Assembly (NCBI GenBank): GCA_035946575.1
Contig: DASYZG010000019.1
Span: forward strand, 1 to 64,000
Length of the DNA: 64,000 bases
Reading direction: 5' to 3'
From: Gp13-AA77 sp035946575
GTDB lineage: Bacteria; Acidobacteriota; Terriglobia; UBA7540
The notes below the pieces were generated by a model, which saw only the letters and a program-made list of their open reading frames with translations, ran no database searches and was not told the origin of the DNA. This document shows, in pieces, positions 1 to 7,971 of this stretch. The translations under genes were made by a program, and so were the position numbers. Each line of letters begins with the position of its first letter. Positions within the stretch are counted from its first letter, which is position 1.

Positions 1-1572
1 GGCGGAGGCGGCGTAGTGGTGGTCCATGCTTCTGACAACGCCTTCCCGAAGTGGCCTGAGTATAACCTGATGATCGGTGTGGGAGGCTGGCGGGGAAGGG
101 ACGAAAAGTCCGGCCCGTACTGGTATTTCAAGAACGGCAAGCTGGTGTCCGATCCTTCGCCTGGGCCCGCAGGGCAGCACGGGGCCCGGTTGCCCTTCCA
201 GGTGGAGAATCGGGTCACCGATCATCCCATCACCGAGGGACTGCCCAAGCTGTGGATGCACGCTGCAGACGAGTTGTACGCCGGCCTGCGCGGTCCGGGC
301 GAGAACATGACCGTCTTGTCGACGGCTTACTCGGACCCCGCCAACCACGGAACTGGGCACGATGTCCCCATCCTGATGGTGATTGCTTACGGAAAGGGCC
401 GGGTGTTTCACACGACCATGGGACACGACCTGGCGGCGCTGAGCTGTGCCGGCTTTATTGCCACCTATCAACGCGGGGCCGAGTGGGCGGCAACCGGAAA
501 AGTGACGCAGAAGGTGCCCGCCGACTTCCCAACCGCAGACAAGACCAGTACACGCGCGGCGTACGTTCCGCCTCCCGGCTGGACTTCGCCCGGGGCCCGA
601 GCTGCCGCCGCCCTTGATCCCACCCTTTATTGGCATGTTTCGCATGTAATTTGGGTGGTCAGTGACGCTGACCGCGTGGTCGATTACTGGCAGAAGCTGG
701 GAATCCGCGACATCCGGCGCGACGGAGTGGTGGCAATACCGAATTTGACGTACCACGGCCAGCCCGATCCGGCGAGCGTGAAACGCATTGTTGGCCGCGT
801 TAGCGGTCTCAAGATCGAGTGGATTCAGCCCGTCAAGGGAGGAAAATTCTGGAGCGATGGTCTTGGCGAGCACGGAGACGGCATTCGTGCCATTGGGTAC
901 AACGTCAGAACGCCGGAGGAATATGACGAACAGATCCACTACTTCGCCTCGAAGGGAGTAGGCGTTGTGAGCCAGGGTGATTGGCAGGGGCGTAAGGGCC
1001 GCGGCCGGTTCGCTTTCCTCGACACCGCGGGGCAAGGTGGCGGCAACACGCTGGAGTTGATCGATGACCCTGATGCCGACCCCGCGCTCTTCGAGGACGG
1101 TTCGACTGAGGACGGTTCGCCCAACGAGTATCCTCTGACGAAAATCACCCACTTTGCCTGGGTGGTCCGCGACGTGAAGCAGGTTGACAGTTACTTTACC
1201 GGCCTGGGTTTCAAGCCCTTCTCGAGCATCGATCACAACGTCAGCCTCGACCGCACCTATCGCGGTCAGCCAGGCACTTATGAAATGTGGCTCGGTTGGG
1301 ACCGGTCGGGCGATGCCCCCTTTGAGTGGGTACAACAGATTACGGGCCCCGACATCTACGTGGAATACTCCGCCAAGCACGGCGAGGGGTTCCATCATCT
1401 TGGTGTAAACGTCACCGACATGGATGAGGCCATCAAGCTGATGACGGCTCGCGGCGCGCCGCCGTCCCAAACTGCAGCGTGGAACACCCCCAGAGGAAAG
1501 GGACGCGCTGCCTATGTCGATACCGAGCCCTACGGTGGCGTAGCTCTCGAGCTGATCTACGATCCCCGTTAG
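1..1572 (+). CDS. ThuA-like domain fused to two VOC (glyoxalase-like) domains, 5' partial
   Basis: The reading frame is open to the first base of the window. The GTG at 16 is therefore probably internal and the true start lies upstream. The N-terminal part (GGGGVVVVHAS, then DHPI and YGKGRVFHTTMGHD) matches the ThuA/trehalose-utilisation fold, a glutamine-amidotransferase-like family often found in secreted sugar-related proteins. Two vicinal-oxygen-chelate domains follow, at about residues 205-352 (beginning HVSHVIWVV) and 376-518 (beginning ITHFAWVV), counted from GTG 16. Each ends in a metal-site-like LELIDDP or LELIYDP. The two VOC halves resemble each other, which suggests duplication. 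Substrate and reaction are unknown. A cupin gene follows 137 bp downstream on the same strand. Confidence 0.8.
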   Translation, partial: GGGGVVVVHASDNAFPKWPEYNLMIGVGGWRGRDEKSGPYWYFKNGKLVSDPSPGPAGQHGARLPFQVENRVTDHPITEGLPKLWMHAADELYAGLRGPGENMTVLSTAYSDPANHGTGHDVPILMVIAYGKGRVFHTTMGHDLAALSCAGFIATYQRGAEWAATGKVTQKVPADFPTADKTSTRAAYVPPPGWTSPGARAAAALDPTLYWHVSHVIWVVSDADRVVDYWQKLGIRDIRRDGVVAIPNLTYHGQPDPASVKRIVGRVSGLKIEWIQPVKGGKFWSDGLGEHGDGIRAIGYNVRTPEEYDEQIHYFASKGVGVVSQGDWQGRKGRGRFAFLDTAGQGGGNTLELIDDPDADPALFEDGSTEDGSPNEYPLTKITHFAWVVRDVKQVDSYFTGLGFKPFSSIDHNVSLDRTYRGQPGTYEMWLGWDRSGDAPFEWVQQITGPDIYVEYSAKHGEGFHHLGVNVTDMDEAIKLMTARGAPPSQTAAWNTPRGKGRAAYVDTEPYGGVALELIYDPR

Positions 1573-1708
1573 CAACTGCAGGCAGATCCTGCAGTCGGCG
1601 GCTGATCCTCAATCAACTGACTGGCGGTTTACCCGGAGGGTTGTATCTGGAGTGCGAGGCTGAGATACTGGCTTCATAGCGCCGCACGTTGGGCAATGGG
1701 GAGAAGCA

Positions 1709-2161
1709 TTGGACTGGAAGGAACATGGCATAAAGATCGTGCGCGCCGGTGAGCTCGACACGAACACGCCGCAGACACCGGGAATGACCCGAGCCGCGGC
1801 CATTACTCACGCGCGTGCGGGGGCGAGTAAGCTGTGGGCCGGTACCGTTGTCGTTCAGCCGGAGGCCAGAACGGGGCCCCACCATCATGGCGAACTGGAG
1901 ACGGTGCTCTACATCGTCCGAGGTCGTGCGCGCATGCGCTGGGGCGATCGGCTGGAGTTCTGCGATGAGGCTGATCCAGGGGACTTCATTTACGTGCCGC
2001 CCTACGTCCCGCATCAGGAAATCAACGCACGCCCGGATATCCCCTGTGAGGCCGTCGTGGTCAGAAGCGGGCAGGACCCGGTGGTCGTGAATCTGGATAT
2101 CGCAAGTCCCGAGCCGGCAGATGAGAGCAACGGTCAGGATCCATTCCATCCTCGTCGTTAG
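1709..2161 (+). CDS. cupin-domain protein
   Basis: A 150-residue single-domain cupin. Motif 1 is visible as TGPHHHGELETVLYIVRG (metal-binding His cluster and Glu). Motif 2 is GDFIYVPPYVPHQEIN (second metal His). Such proteins form small beta-barrels that bind a metal and act as isomerases, dioxygenases or sugar/small-molecule binders; the substrate here cannot be told. The start is TTG at 1709. The in-frame stop at 1661 leaves no ATG, and a GGGGAG Shine-Dalgarno sequence at 1698-1703 sits 5 bases before it. The gene may be co-transcribed with the ThuA-VOC gene. Confidence 0.8.
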   Translation: MDWKEHGIKIVRAGELDTNTPQTPGMTRAAAITHARAGASKLWAGTVVVQPEARTGPHHHGELETVLYIVRGRARMRWGDRLEFCDEADPGDFIYVPPYVPHQEINARPDIPCEAVVVRSGQDPVVVNLDIASPEPADESNGQDPFHPRR

Positions 2162-2194
2162 GCAGCTGCCCCTCGTTAATCTTACAGAAAAGCC

Positions 2195-2222
2195 TTGACA
2201 TTAAGTCCGGCTTGTGTATAAT
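2195..2222 (+). promoter_or_regulatory. consensus sigma-70-type promoter
   Basis: TTGACA at 2195-2200 and TATAAT at 2217-2222 are both perfect consensus hexamers, separated by 16 bases. Transcription would start near 2229 on the plus strand. The next convincing coding start is ATG 2978, about 750 bases downstream. Confidence 0.65.
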
Positions 2223-2977
2223 CTGGTAACAGGCCGACGTTATGAGCCTGCCATCTGTCTGGACACGCTGTCATTCGACTGGTTCAACTACCCTCTTCGA
2301 TCAGTTATCGCTCTCCTCTGCAAAGCCACCAAACCCATTGAGGCTAACCCTCGTGAGATCAGTAGCTTACCCCAGAATCGCCCTCTTCCAAACCCATTGC
2401 GCTTATCTCACCTGTTTTCAATGGTTTAACCTCGAAAAACGGCCTCTTTTCAGCGGAGAACAAATGGAATCGACATATGGTCTCGTTCGCCCTTGGCGAA
2501 CGGTCCTGGCCGGGCGCTCGGCTGGCAAGGAGGCAGATCGAGACGCCCTGTACCCTGCGCCGGGAGCCCAAGCATCCCTACGAACTGAGCTGGAATGTGG
2601 TTTGGAATCAGCAGCTTGCCTGGAAAAGCTCGGATCAGGTTCGGACCCAGTTCGGCCGGGTATCGCACCGCCGAACGCAAACGTAAACTCCCCCTCGTAT
2701 GATCCCGCTACAAGGGGCTTGACGTTCGACTATAAATGGCTCGGGTATTCCGCGGACCATTAACACGTGCCGGCCGCGATGCCATGCGCACGGTGCCCCC
2801 GCCTTGAAACACCGCCCCGGCAATGCAATACTCAGCAGGGTTGAGCGCATCGCAAACTTATTGCTCGATTTAGGCATCTTAGCTTTGGAAGTCGGCGAAG
2901 TTTCAAGAATCAACGCCAGTCCCCGTTTGAGTTTCACCCGCGGGTCCGATCCAATCCGTGGCGGAGGAGAAAGAAAG
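2223..2977 (+). other. long untranslated region or ncRNA candidate downstream of consensus promoter
   Basis: No recognisable gene. An open frame at 2242-2763 has no Shine-Dalgarno sequence and no family resemblance. The stretch is less GC-rich than its neighbours. It holds a perfect 8-bp hairpin with a 3-base loop (CGTTCGCC-CTT-GGCGAACG, 2484-2502), a duplicated CCAAACCCATTG (about 2330 and 2389), and a weaker stem pairing AAACCCATTG with CAATGGTTT (about 2391-2428). It could be a very long leader of the gene at 2978 or an independent RNA. Confidence 0.3.
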
Positions 2978-4021
2978 ATGGCAGATCAACGGCGAAATCC
3001 GGGCAATGCCGTGTTCGGGTTCAACAGCGGCCCGAGCACCACTCCCACACCAGATCCAAATTCAAGTCCAGATCCAGCTCCCAATCCGGTGGCAGCTCCA
3101 ACCCAGGCTCCGCCGGCCTACGCTCCGCCGGCTTACGCGCCGCCCCAGTACTCGGCGCCGCCACAGTACGCCGCACCGCCCTACCCGGCACCGCGATCGC
3201 GCACGCCGCTGGTTTTGACCATTCTGGTCATATTGCTGGTGGTGGCGGCAGGGATCAACTTTTATCTTCTCTGGAATCTGCAAAAGAATGTCCAGCAGAC
3301 CGGAACCCAGACCTCGGACCAGCTCAGCGTGCTCAGCCACCGCATGGACGCGAGCGATGAGCGCTACGCGCAGCTCCGCGGACAGTTTCAGGTGACGGCG
3401 GAGCGGTTGGGAATGACGCAGCAGGAACTCGGCCGCGCGCGTCAACTGGCGTCGAATATCGCCCAGCAACAGAAGCAGGCGGTCTCGCAACTGAATCAGG
3501 CGATCGCCGCCAAGGCCAGTTCGGACGATTTGAATAAGCTCCAGGCGGACGCCAATACGAAGTTCGGCGGCCTCAACACTGACATCGCCGGGCTGAACAA
3601 GAAGATCGGCGACACCAACGATGCTTTGAGCGGCGCCAAAGGGGAGCTCTCCGGCGCCATCGCCAAGACTCACGACGAGCTGGTGGCACTCGCGCACAAA
3701 ACGGACCGCGACTACTTCGAGTTCACCCTCACGCGCGGCCGGCAGCAGAAAGTGGGGAATATCCAGATAAAGCTGGATAAGACAAACATCAAGCGGAACA
3801 ACTTCACCGCCGACCTTCTCTTCGATGACAAGCGTACCGTGCGCAGGGACCAAGCCATCGATTCGCCCGTGCTGTTCTATATGCAGGGCGCGACCAGCGC
3901 CTGCGAGCTGGTGGTGAACAAGCTCGATAAGAACACGATCAGCGGCTATCTGAGCACGCCCAAGGGCTTCTTCCCCAACACGCCCAACGTGCTGCAGACG
4001 CGGCCAGGAGGGGCATCGTAG
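2978..4021 (+). CDS. membrane-anchored coiled-coil protein with Pro-rich N-terminus
   Basis: 347 residues. The start is ATG 2978, preceded by GGAGGAGAAAGAAAG; upstream in-frame starts lack a ribosome binding site. Residues 1-73 are a Pro/Ala/Tyr-rich low-complexity segment with APPAYAPPAY-like repeats. Residues about 76-98 form one transmembrane helix (PLVLTILVILLVVAAGINFY). The next 150 or so residues are a Gln/Ala-rich coiled coil. A C-terminal globular part follows (YFEFTLTRGRQQKVGNIQIKL). The architecture suggests a single-pass protein with a large exported domain. I do not recognise a named family; similar proteins occur in acidobacterial genomes as conserved hypotheticals. Function unknown. 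Confidence 0.75.
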   Translation: MADQRRNPGNAVFGFNSGPSTTPTPDPNSSPDPAPNPVAAPTQAPPAYAPPAYAPPQYSAPPQYAAPPYPAPRSRTPLVLTILVILLVVAAGINFYLLWNLQKNVQQTGTQTSDQLSVLSHRMDASDERYAQLRGQFQVTAERLGMTQQELGRARQLASNIAQQQKQAVSQLNQAIAAKASSDDLNKLQADANTKFGGLNTDIAGLNKKIGDTNDALSGAKGELSGAIAKTHDELVALAHKTDRDYFEFTLTRGRQQKVGNIQIKLDKTNIKRNNFTADLLFDDKRTVRRDQAIDSPVLFYMQGATSACELVVNKLDKNTISGYLSTPKGFFPNTPNVLQTRPGGAS

Positions 4022-4030
4022 TTAGCTCAT

Positions 4031-4140
4031 CAGTATGTCAGTACGTCGGCCCATCAGTTCGTCGGCGCGAGATACGGAATCGACCAAGTCCGGCACACTC
4101 ACGTGCTGAAAAACTGATGCCCCGACAAACTGACATACTG
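4031..4140. repeat. imperfect inverted repeat with 29-bp arms
   Basis: Arms 4031-4059 and 4112-4140 match at 25 of 29 positions in opposite orientation (CAGTATGTCAGT ... ACTGACATACTG). They fill the gap between the coiled-coil gene and the EVE gene. The unit could act as a cruciform or transcript-end structure, or be a small dispersed palindrome. Confidence 0.6.
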
Positions 4141-4150
4141 CCGTACTCCC

Positions 4151-4555
4151 ATGAACTGGCTCATGAAATCCGATCCCGAGACTTACTCGTTCGCCGATCT
4201 CGAGCGTGACGGCCAGACCCGCTGGGATGGAATTTCAAACAATCTGGCGCTCAAGCATCTGCGCAGCGCTCATAAGGGCGACGCGGTGCTGGTTTATGAG
4301 ACCGGCGAAGCCAAGGCCGTGGTCGGTCTCGCTGAGGTGGCGAGCGAGCCCTATCCGGATCCCAAACAGAAAGACCTTCGCCTGGTCGTCGTCGACCTCA
4401 AAGCGGGCCGCCGCTTGTCACGGCCGGTCACCCTCAGCGAGTTGAAGCAGCAGGCCTCGCTGAAGGATTTCTATCTGGTCCGAATGCCCCGGCTTTCCGT
4501 CATGCCCGTGACGGACGCGCAGTGGAAGACTATCCTCGATCTCGCCAGGTCATGA
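4151..4555 (+). CDS. EVE domain-containing protein (thymocyte nuclear protein 1-like)
   Basis: 134 residues covering one EVE domain: NWLMKSDPETYSF at the start, then DGQTRWDGISNNLAL and KGDAVLVYETGE. These correspond to the characteristic WLxKSEP...W.GVRN...D family signature. EVE domains share the PUA-like fold and are proposed to bind modified nucleobases in DNA or RNA; the bacterial role is poorly defined. The start is ATG 4151, directly after an inverted repeat. It converges with the lactonase-like gene. Confidence 0.85.
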   Translation: MNWLMKSDPETYSFADLERDGQTRWDGISNNLALKHLRSAHKGDAVLVYETGEAKAVVGLAEVASEPYPDPKQKDLRLVVVDLKAGRRLSRPVTLSELKQQASLKDFYLVRMPRLSVMPVTDAQWKTILDLARS

Positions 4556-4562
4556 GCCGGTG

Positions 4563-4627
4563 GCTAGGGGAAAGCGGCTAGTAGTTAGACTTACATTAGT
4601 AGCCTTTACCGCTAGTCCCTAGCGCCT
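4563..4627. terminator. imperfect hairpin between convergent genes
   Basis: CTAGGG at about 4564 pairs with CCCTAG at about 4617, with further partial pairing of the AGCGG and CCGCT segments inside. It lies between two convergent genes, so a bidirectional transcript end is plausible. No T-run is present. Confidence 0.3.
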
Positions 4628-4644
4628 AACCTCCAACACCCGCT

Positions 4645-5901
4645 TTACCGCCCCACCATGCCCGTTGCCAGGCCCAGGGCCTGTTCGCCTAATGGGACAT
4701 CGAGGACTGTCGGCGCGTTGGGTTCGCTGAGCTGGCCGGTCGTGGCATCCACCGTCAGGACGTGGAGGACAGAGTTGGCGCTGTCGAGGCAGTAGAGGAA
4801 CTTCCCGGTAGGATCGAAGGCCAGGTTCGCCGCCGAAGGCGTCTCACCCTTTGAAGACTGAACGAGGGAATAATGCTGGACCTCGGACGGCGTCAGATAG
4901 TGTGTCAGGCTGTAGACGGTCACCGTCCCCGAGCCGGACTCCGCCGTGTACAGATAACCTCCGGAGCTGTCGACGGCGAGCCATCCCACGTTTTTGCCGG
5001 GATTCGAGACCGCTTTGACATAAGAGACGCCGCTATTGGTGGAGTTGTATCCAAACACGCCGACCTCATTGAGCGAGGGCAGGCCGGCATAGATCACCTT
5101 GTATTTGGGATGGAAAACCATTCCCTGGATGCTGGCGCCCGTCGTGGGAGCGTTCACGGAGTTGATCAGCTGCAATTGACCGGTCATCCTGATTTTGTAG
5201 GCCGTGACGGTTCCGGTCGTCAGCATGGTGTCAAGATACGCAAAATGCCCGAGGCTGTCATTCACCTCCAGGATTTGCGACGGCGAACTTCCTTCGGTGA
5301 GGTCAATGGTCCCGACGCTGACAAGTTGCGGCTTGCCGAAGCTGTTCAACTTAAAAACGCTGACATTGGTGGCACCCTTGTTGCCCATGTTCTGCAACGG
5401 ATCTTCGTTCTTGTTGAGGACGGGCAGCCAGGAATAGCCTCCGGTAAAGAGTTCGTAGGCAAGGCCGAAGCTGGCCGGGTCCTGGCCGTTGGAGGAGACG
5501 GGTGTGCCTGATACCTGCGTCAGGCTGCCATCGGAGTTCACCGAGAAGGAAGTGAACGTATTGCTGTGCCCGTTGACTGCGAGCACGTAGGCTGCTCCAT
5601 TGTTGTTCGTGGGCGTGAGGATCACCTCACGGTCGGCGTCGAGAGCCGTCGAACTCGCGCCCGGATTGTAGATTCCGGTGCCGCCCGTCAGGTACGGAGA
5701 ATTCGGCAGCGGCGTCAGGTTTCCGTTGCCGTCGTTGCTGAAACCGAAAACCGAGTTCATGTTGGACGTCGATCCGATATTGCTCTCGAGATAGACTGCG
5801 TTGACGCTCTGGGCGCGTAGCGGAGTCACTGAGCCCGAGGTCACGATGAGTGCTGCCAGAGCGAGCCAGCGCGAAGCGCTCTGGATGTGTTGTCTTATCA
5901 T
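4645..5901 (-). CDS. secreted lactonase-family beta-propeller protein
   Basis: 418 residues from ATG 5901, which has GGAGGA just upstream and opens a clear signal peptide (MIRQHIQSASRWLALAALIV, cleavage near RAQS). The mature part is built of repeated blades with patterns such as YVLAVNGHSNTFTSF, FAYLDTMLTTGTVTAYKI and YLYTAESGSGTVTVYSL. These are typical of the seven-bladed 6-phosphogluconolactonase/YncE-like family. In acidobacteria these are numerous secreted proteins of unknown substrate, so enzymatic lactonase activity should not be assumed. An extended frame to 6045 has no ribosome binding site. Confidence 0.8.
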   Translation of the reverse strand: MIRQHIQSASRWLALAALIVTSGSVTPLRAQSVNAVYLESNIGSTSNMNSVFGFSNDGNGNLTPLPNSPYLTGGTGIYNPGASSTALDADREVILTPTNNNGAAYVLAVNGHSNTFTSFSVNSDGSLTQVSGTPVSSNGQDPASFGLAYELFTGGYSWLPVLNKNEDPLQNMGNKGATNVSVFKLNSFGKPQLVSVGTIDLTEGSSPSQILEVNDSLGHFAYLDTMLTTGTVTAYKIRMTGQLQLINSVNAPTTGASIQGMVFHPKYKVIYAGLPSLNEVGVFGYNSTNSGVSYVKAVSNPGKNVGWLAVDSSGGYLYTAESGSGTVTVYSLTHYLTPSEVQHYSLVQSSKGETPSAANLAFDPTGKFLYCLDSANSVLHVLTVDATTGQLSEPNAPTVLDVPLGEQALGLATGMVGR

Positions 5902-6197
5902 TGATCCTCCATTGAAAGGTTGAGATGGGGAAGCCGAGCAGGCGGTCCGATCCCCTTTGCTGTTGTTAGGATTGCGACGTAAAAGGAAGACTCCCTCCGA
6001 AAGAACGTGATCTCCACCTGAGCGGGCAATAATTGCCGCGAGCACCGCAACCCGCCAGGGCAGACGTTGCGACGCCCACTCAGTCTCATCGAAACGCGGC
6101 CACTTGGCAATAATCGAGCGAGGTAATGATTGGGGGATAATTCAGCGTGACCCCCTTTGCACTGGCTTATGTCTCGCTGCGATCTTGGGGTGCAGCG
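5902..6197. other. intergenic region between divergent genes
   Basis: About 300 bases between the propeller gene (minus) and the glycosylase promoter (plus). Apart from the GGAGGA site of the propeller gene I see no gene, repeat or RNA here. Confidence 0.5.
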
Positions 6198-6227
6198 TGG
6201 CAGACGAATCGTCTCGATGCCTATAAT
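6198..6227 (+). promoter_or_regulatory. promoter with overlapping palindrome upstream of uracil-DNA glycosylase
   Basis: A consensus -10 box TATAAT lies at 6222-6227. The -35 region is poor (TGGCAG, 6198-6203, spacer 18). A 13-base perfect palindrome, AGACGA-A-TCGTCT (6202-6214), fills the spacer and would block polymerase if bound, so it looks like an operator. It does not match the LexA boxes I know (GAAC-N4-GTTC or CTGT-N8-ACAG). Confidence 0.45.
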
Positions 6228-6270
6228 GAGTTGCCGGAGAGGCCACCCCTAAGCGCAACGGGAGGCGAAC

Positions 6271-6969
6271 ATTTCAAGAGAAGCCGCAAATCAGCTTAAG
6301 ATTCTCAGTAGCCAGGTGATCGGTTGCACCGCCTGCCCGCGGCTGATCCAGTATTGCCGGCAAGTGGCGCGGGAGAAGCGGCGGATGTACCAGGACTGGG
6401 ATTATTGGGGAAAGCCGCTGCCGGGCTTTGGCGATTCTGAGGCCGAGCTCCTGCTGGTGGGTCTTGCGCCCGCCGCGCACGGCGGCAATCGGACCGGCCG
6501 CATGTTCACCGGCGACCGCTCCGGTGACTTTCTCTATCGCGCTCTCTACGAGGCGGGATGGGCGAATCAGCCGATCTCGCGCGACCGCGGTGACGGGTTG
6601 GCGTTGCGCGGCTGTTACATCACCGCGGGTTTGCGCTGCGCCCCGCCCGGCAACAAGCCGCTGCCCGACGAACTCCGGCGCTGCCGCCACTGGCTCGAAG
6701 CTGAAATCCGGCTGTTGAAGCGAGTGCGAGCCGTGCTGGCTCTCGGACGCGTCGCTTTCGACGCCTACCTGAACATTGTCTACCAGCCGGGGAGCTTCCC
6801 CGCGCGAGGCGCGCTACGCTTCGCTCACGGCGCCAGATTCGCGCTCCCCAACGGCCTTCCGCGCCTGTTCGCCAGCTACCATCCAAGCCAGCAGAATACG
6901 CAGACCGGCAGACTGACGCCTGAGATGATGAACCGGGTCCTCAGTGACATCCGGTTGTTTCTGGCGTGA
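6271..6969 (+). CDS. uracil-DNA glycosylase, family 5 (UdgB)
   Basis: Removes uracil (and in this family other deaminated bases) from DNA, starting base-excision repair. Motif A, GLAPAAHGGNRTGRMFTGD, and motif B, HPSQQNTQTGRLT, are those of family 5. The N-terminal CTACPRL and later RCAPPG...RRC cysteines are the usual [4Fe-4S] ligands. The conserved N-terminal helix (LKILSSQVIGC) lies upstream of the first standard start, GTG 6316, which has no Shine-Dalgarno sequence. The in-frame stop at 6250 leaves ATT 6271, placed 5 bases after GGGAGG (6260-6265), as the best start. That gives about 232 residues. If an ATT start is refused, use 6316. Confidence 0.85.
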   Translation: MSREAANQLKILSSQVIGCTACPRLIQYCRQVAREKRRMYQDWDYWGKPLPGFGDSEAELLLVGLAPAAHGGNRTGRMFTGDRSGDFLYRALYEAGWANQPISRDRGDGLALRGCYITAGLRCAPPGNKPLPDELRRCRHWLEAEIRLLKRVRAVLALGRVAFDAYLNIVYQPGSFPARGALRFAHGARFALPNGLPRLFASYHPSQQNTQTGRLTPEMMNRVLSDIRLFLA

Positions 6970-7068
6970 AGCGAATGCGGCGAGGAAGGAAGACGGGGTG
7001 CTGCGCAGCTGCGGACGTACCACGAGCCGGGCGCGCGCTGCCGGGACGTGATTGGCCAGATTCCCGTG

Positions 7069-7230
7069 CTACAGAGCGGCATCGGCCGCCTGTTGTTTTC
7101 GCCGCTGTCTTTCTTCCCGCTCAGCCAGTGCCCGCTCCCGCGCCGCTTTGATCTTTCTGCTCTGGGAGAACTCTTTGATCAGTAATGACACGACGGGCGC
7201 GATCAGGATTATAAACACTACCGTCTTCAT
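7069..7230 (-). CDS. small single-pass membrane protein (53 aa)
   Basis: ATG 7230 is preceded by AAGGAGA at ideal spacing. The product has one N-terminal hydrophobic helix (MKTVVFIILIAPVVSLLI) followed by a highly charged Arg/Glu/Lys/Gln helix (KAARERALAEREERQRR) that would lie in the cytoplasm. The layout recalls PspB-type or other regulatory micro-membrane proteins, but I cannot assign a family. Its upstream region contains a possible multibranched RNA structure (7315-7401). Confidence 0.6.
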   Translation of the reverse strand: MKTVVFIILIAPVVSLLIKEFSQSRKIKAARERALAEREERQRRKQQAADAAL

Positions 7231-7314
7231 TTCAAGTCTCCTTGGGGCTTGGAAACCGCGAACCAAGACGGCCCGGGTCCAACGCCAGCCCTCCGCTAGA
7301 CTTATCGGCTGACA

Positions 7315-7401
7315 GCGGGACAGGGTTGAGGCACCCGAAGCATGACCTGCTTCGCTAAAGCAACTCCCGTCTGGTAGGGGCGTATACCAAGCGGGTCCCG
7401 C
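7315..7401 (-). ncRNA. candidate structured leader RNA (multibranch junction)
   Basis: A closing stem GCGGGAC (7315-7321) pairs with GTCCCGC (7395-7401). Inside are three hairpins: GGGT/ACCC (7323-7336), GAAGCA/TGCTTC (7337-7353) and TGGTA/TACCA (7372-7389). The unit lies 85 bases upstream of the small membrane protein on the minus strand and about 190 bases upstream of acpS on the plus strand, so the strand is not certain. I could not match it to a riboswitch I know. Covariation is untested. Confidence 0.35.
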
Positions 7402-7587
7402 CCCATGCACGTAGCACAGCTGGTTGATATTCCCTTTAGGCGCGACCGGAACTGAAAACGATTTGAAACTGCATTCGCGATCTGCTATGGTATGCGACAT
7501 CGTGCAGCAGGGGAGAGACGCGTTAAAGGCGCCAGCCCGGGACGTGACCCGTTTGTTAGCATCCGCGCGTGGGCGGCGCAAAATCGA

Positions 7588-7971
7588 ATGATTGTAGGGA
7601 TCGGGGTCGATCTCGTCGAGACGGCCCGCGTGGGGGAGGGCATCGAGCGCCACGGCGACCGCTTCGTTCGCCGGCTTTATACACAGGGCGAGATTGATTA
7701 TTGCGAGAAGTTCAAGAACCGGGCGGAGCGTTACGCGGCCCGGTTCGCAGCCAAAGAGGCGGCTTTCAAGGCGCTGGGGACCGGCTGGCGTGAGGGCATC
7801 CGCTGGCTGGACGTGGAAGTGAAGAACCAGCCGAGCGGCAAGCCGGAGTTGCTCTTGCACGGGCGTGCCGCGGAGCTGGCGCGCGAGCTGGGCGTGGCGC
7901 GCATGGCGATTTCGATTTCACACGCGGACCACTACGCGGTGGTCCTGGTGGTCTTCGAATCCGATGGCTAG
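7588..7971 (+). CDS. acpS: holo-[acyl-carrier-protein] synthase
   Basis: Transfers 4'-phosphopantetheine from CoA to the serine of apo-ACP, activating fatty-acid synthesis. The 127-residue product has the usual AcpS length and motifs. MIVGIGVDLVE carries the Mg-binding Asp8, and FAAKEAAFKALGTGW carries Glu57. ISISHADHYAV is near the C-terminus. ATG 7588 starts exactly at the conserved N-terminus; a frame extension to 7492 is not supported. The stop overlaps the start of the next gene by 8 bases, which suggests translational coupling. Confidence 0.93.
   Translation: MIVGIGVDLVETARVGEGIERHGDRFVRRLYTQGEIDYCEKFKNRAERYAARFAAKEAAFKALGTGWREGIRWLDVEVKNQPSGKPELLLHGRAAELARELGVARMAISISHADHYAVVLVVFESDG

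Noticed and set aside
2242..2763. 173-codon open frame behind the consensus promoter
   Set aside because: No Shine-Dalgarno sequence, no domain or signal features and odd composition; kept as an untranslated region.
7315..7401. Cyclic-di-GMP (GEMM), cobalamin or TPP riboswitch
   Set aside because: The conserved cores of these classes (for example GGCAAACC/GACGCAAAGCC for GEMM) are absent on both strands.
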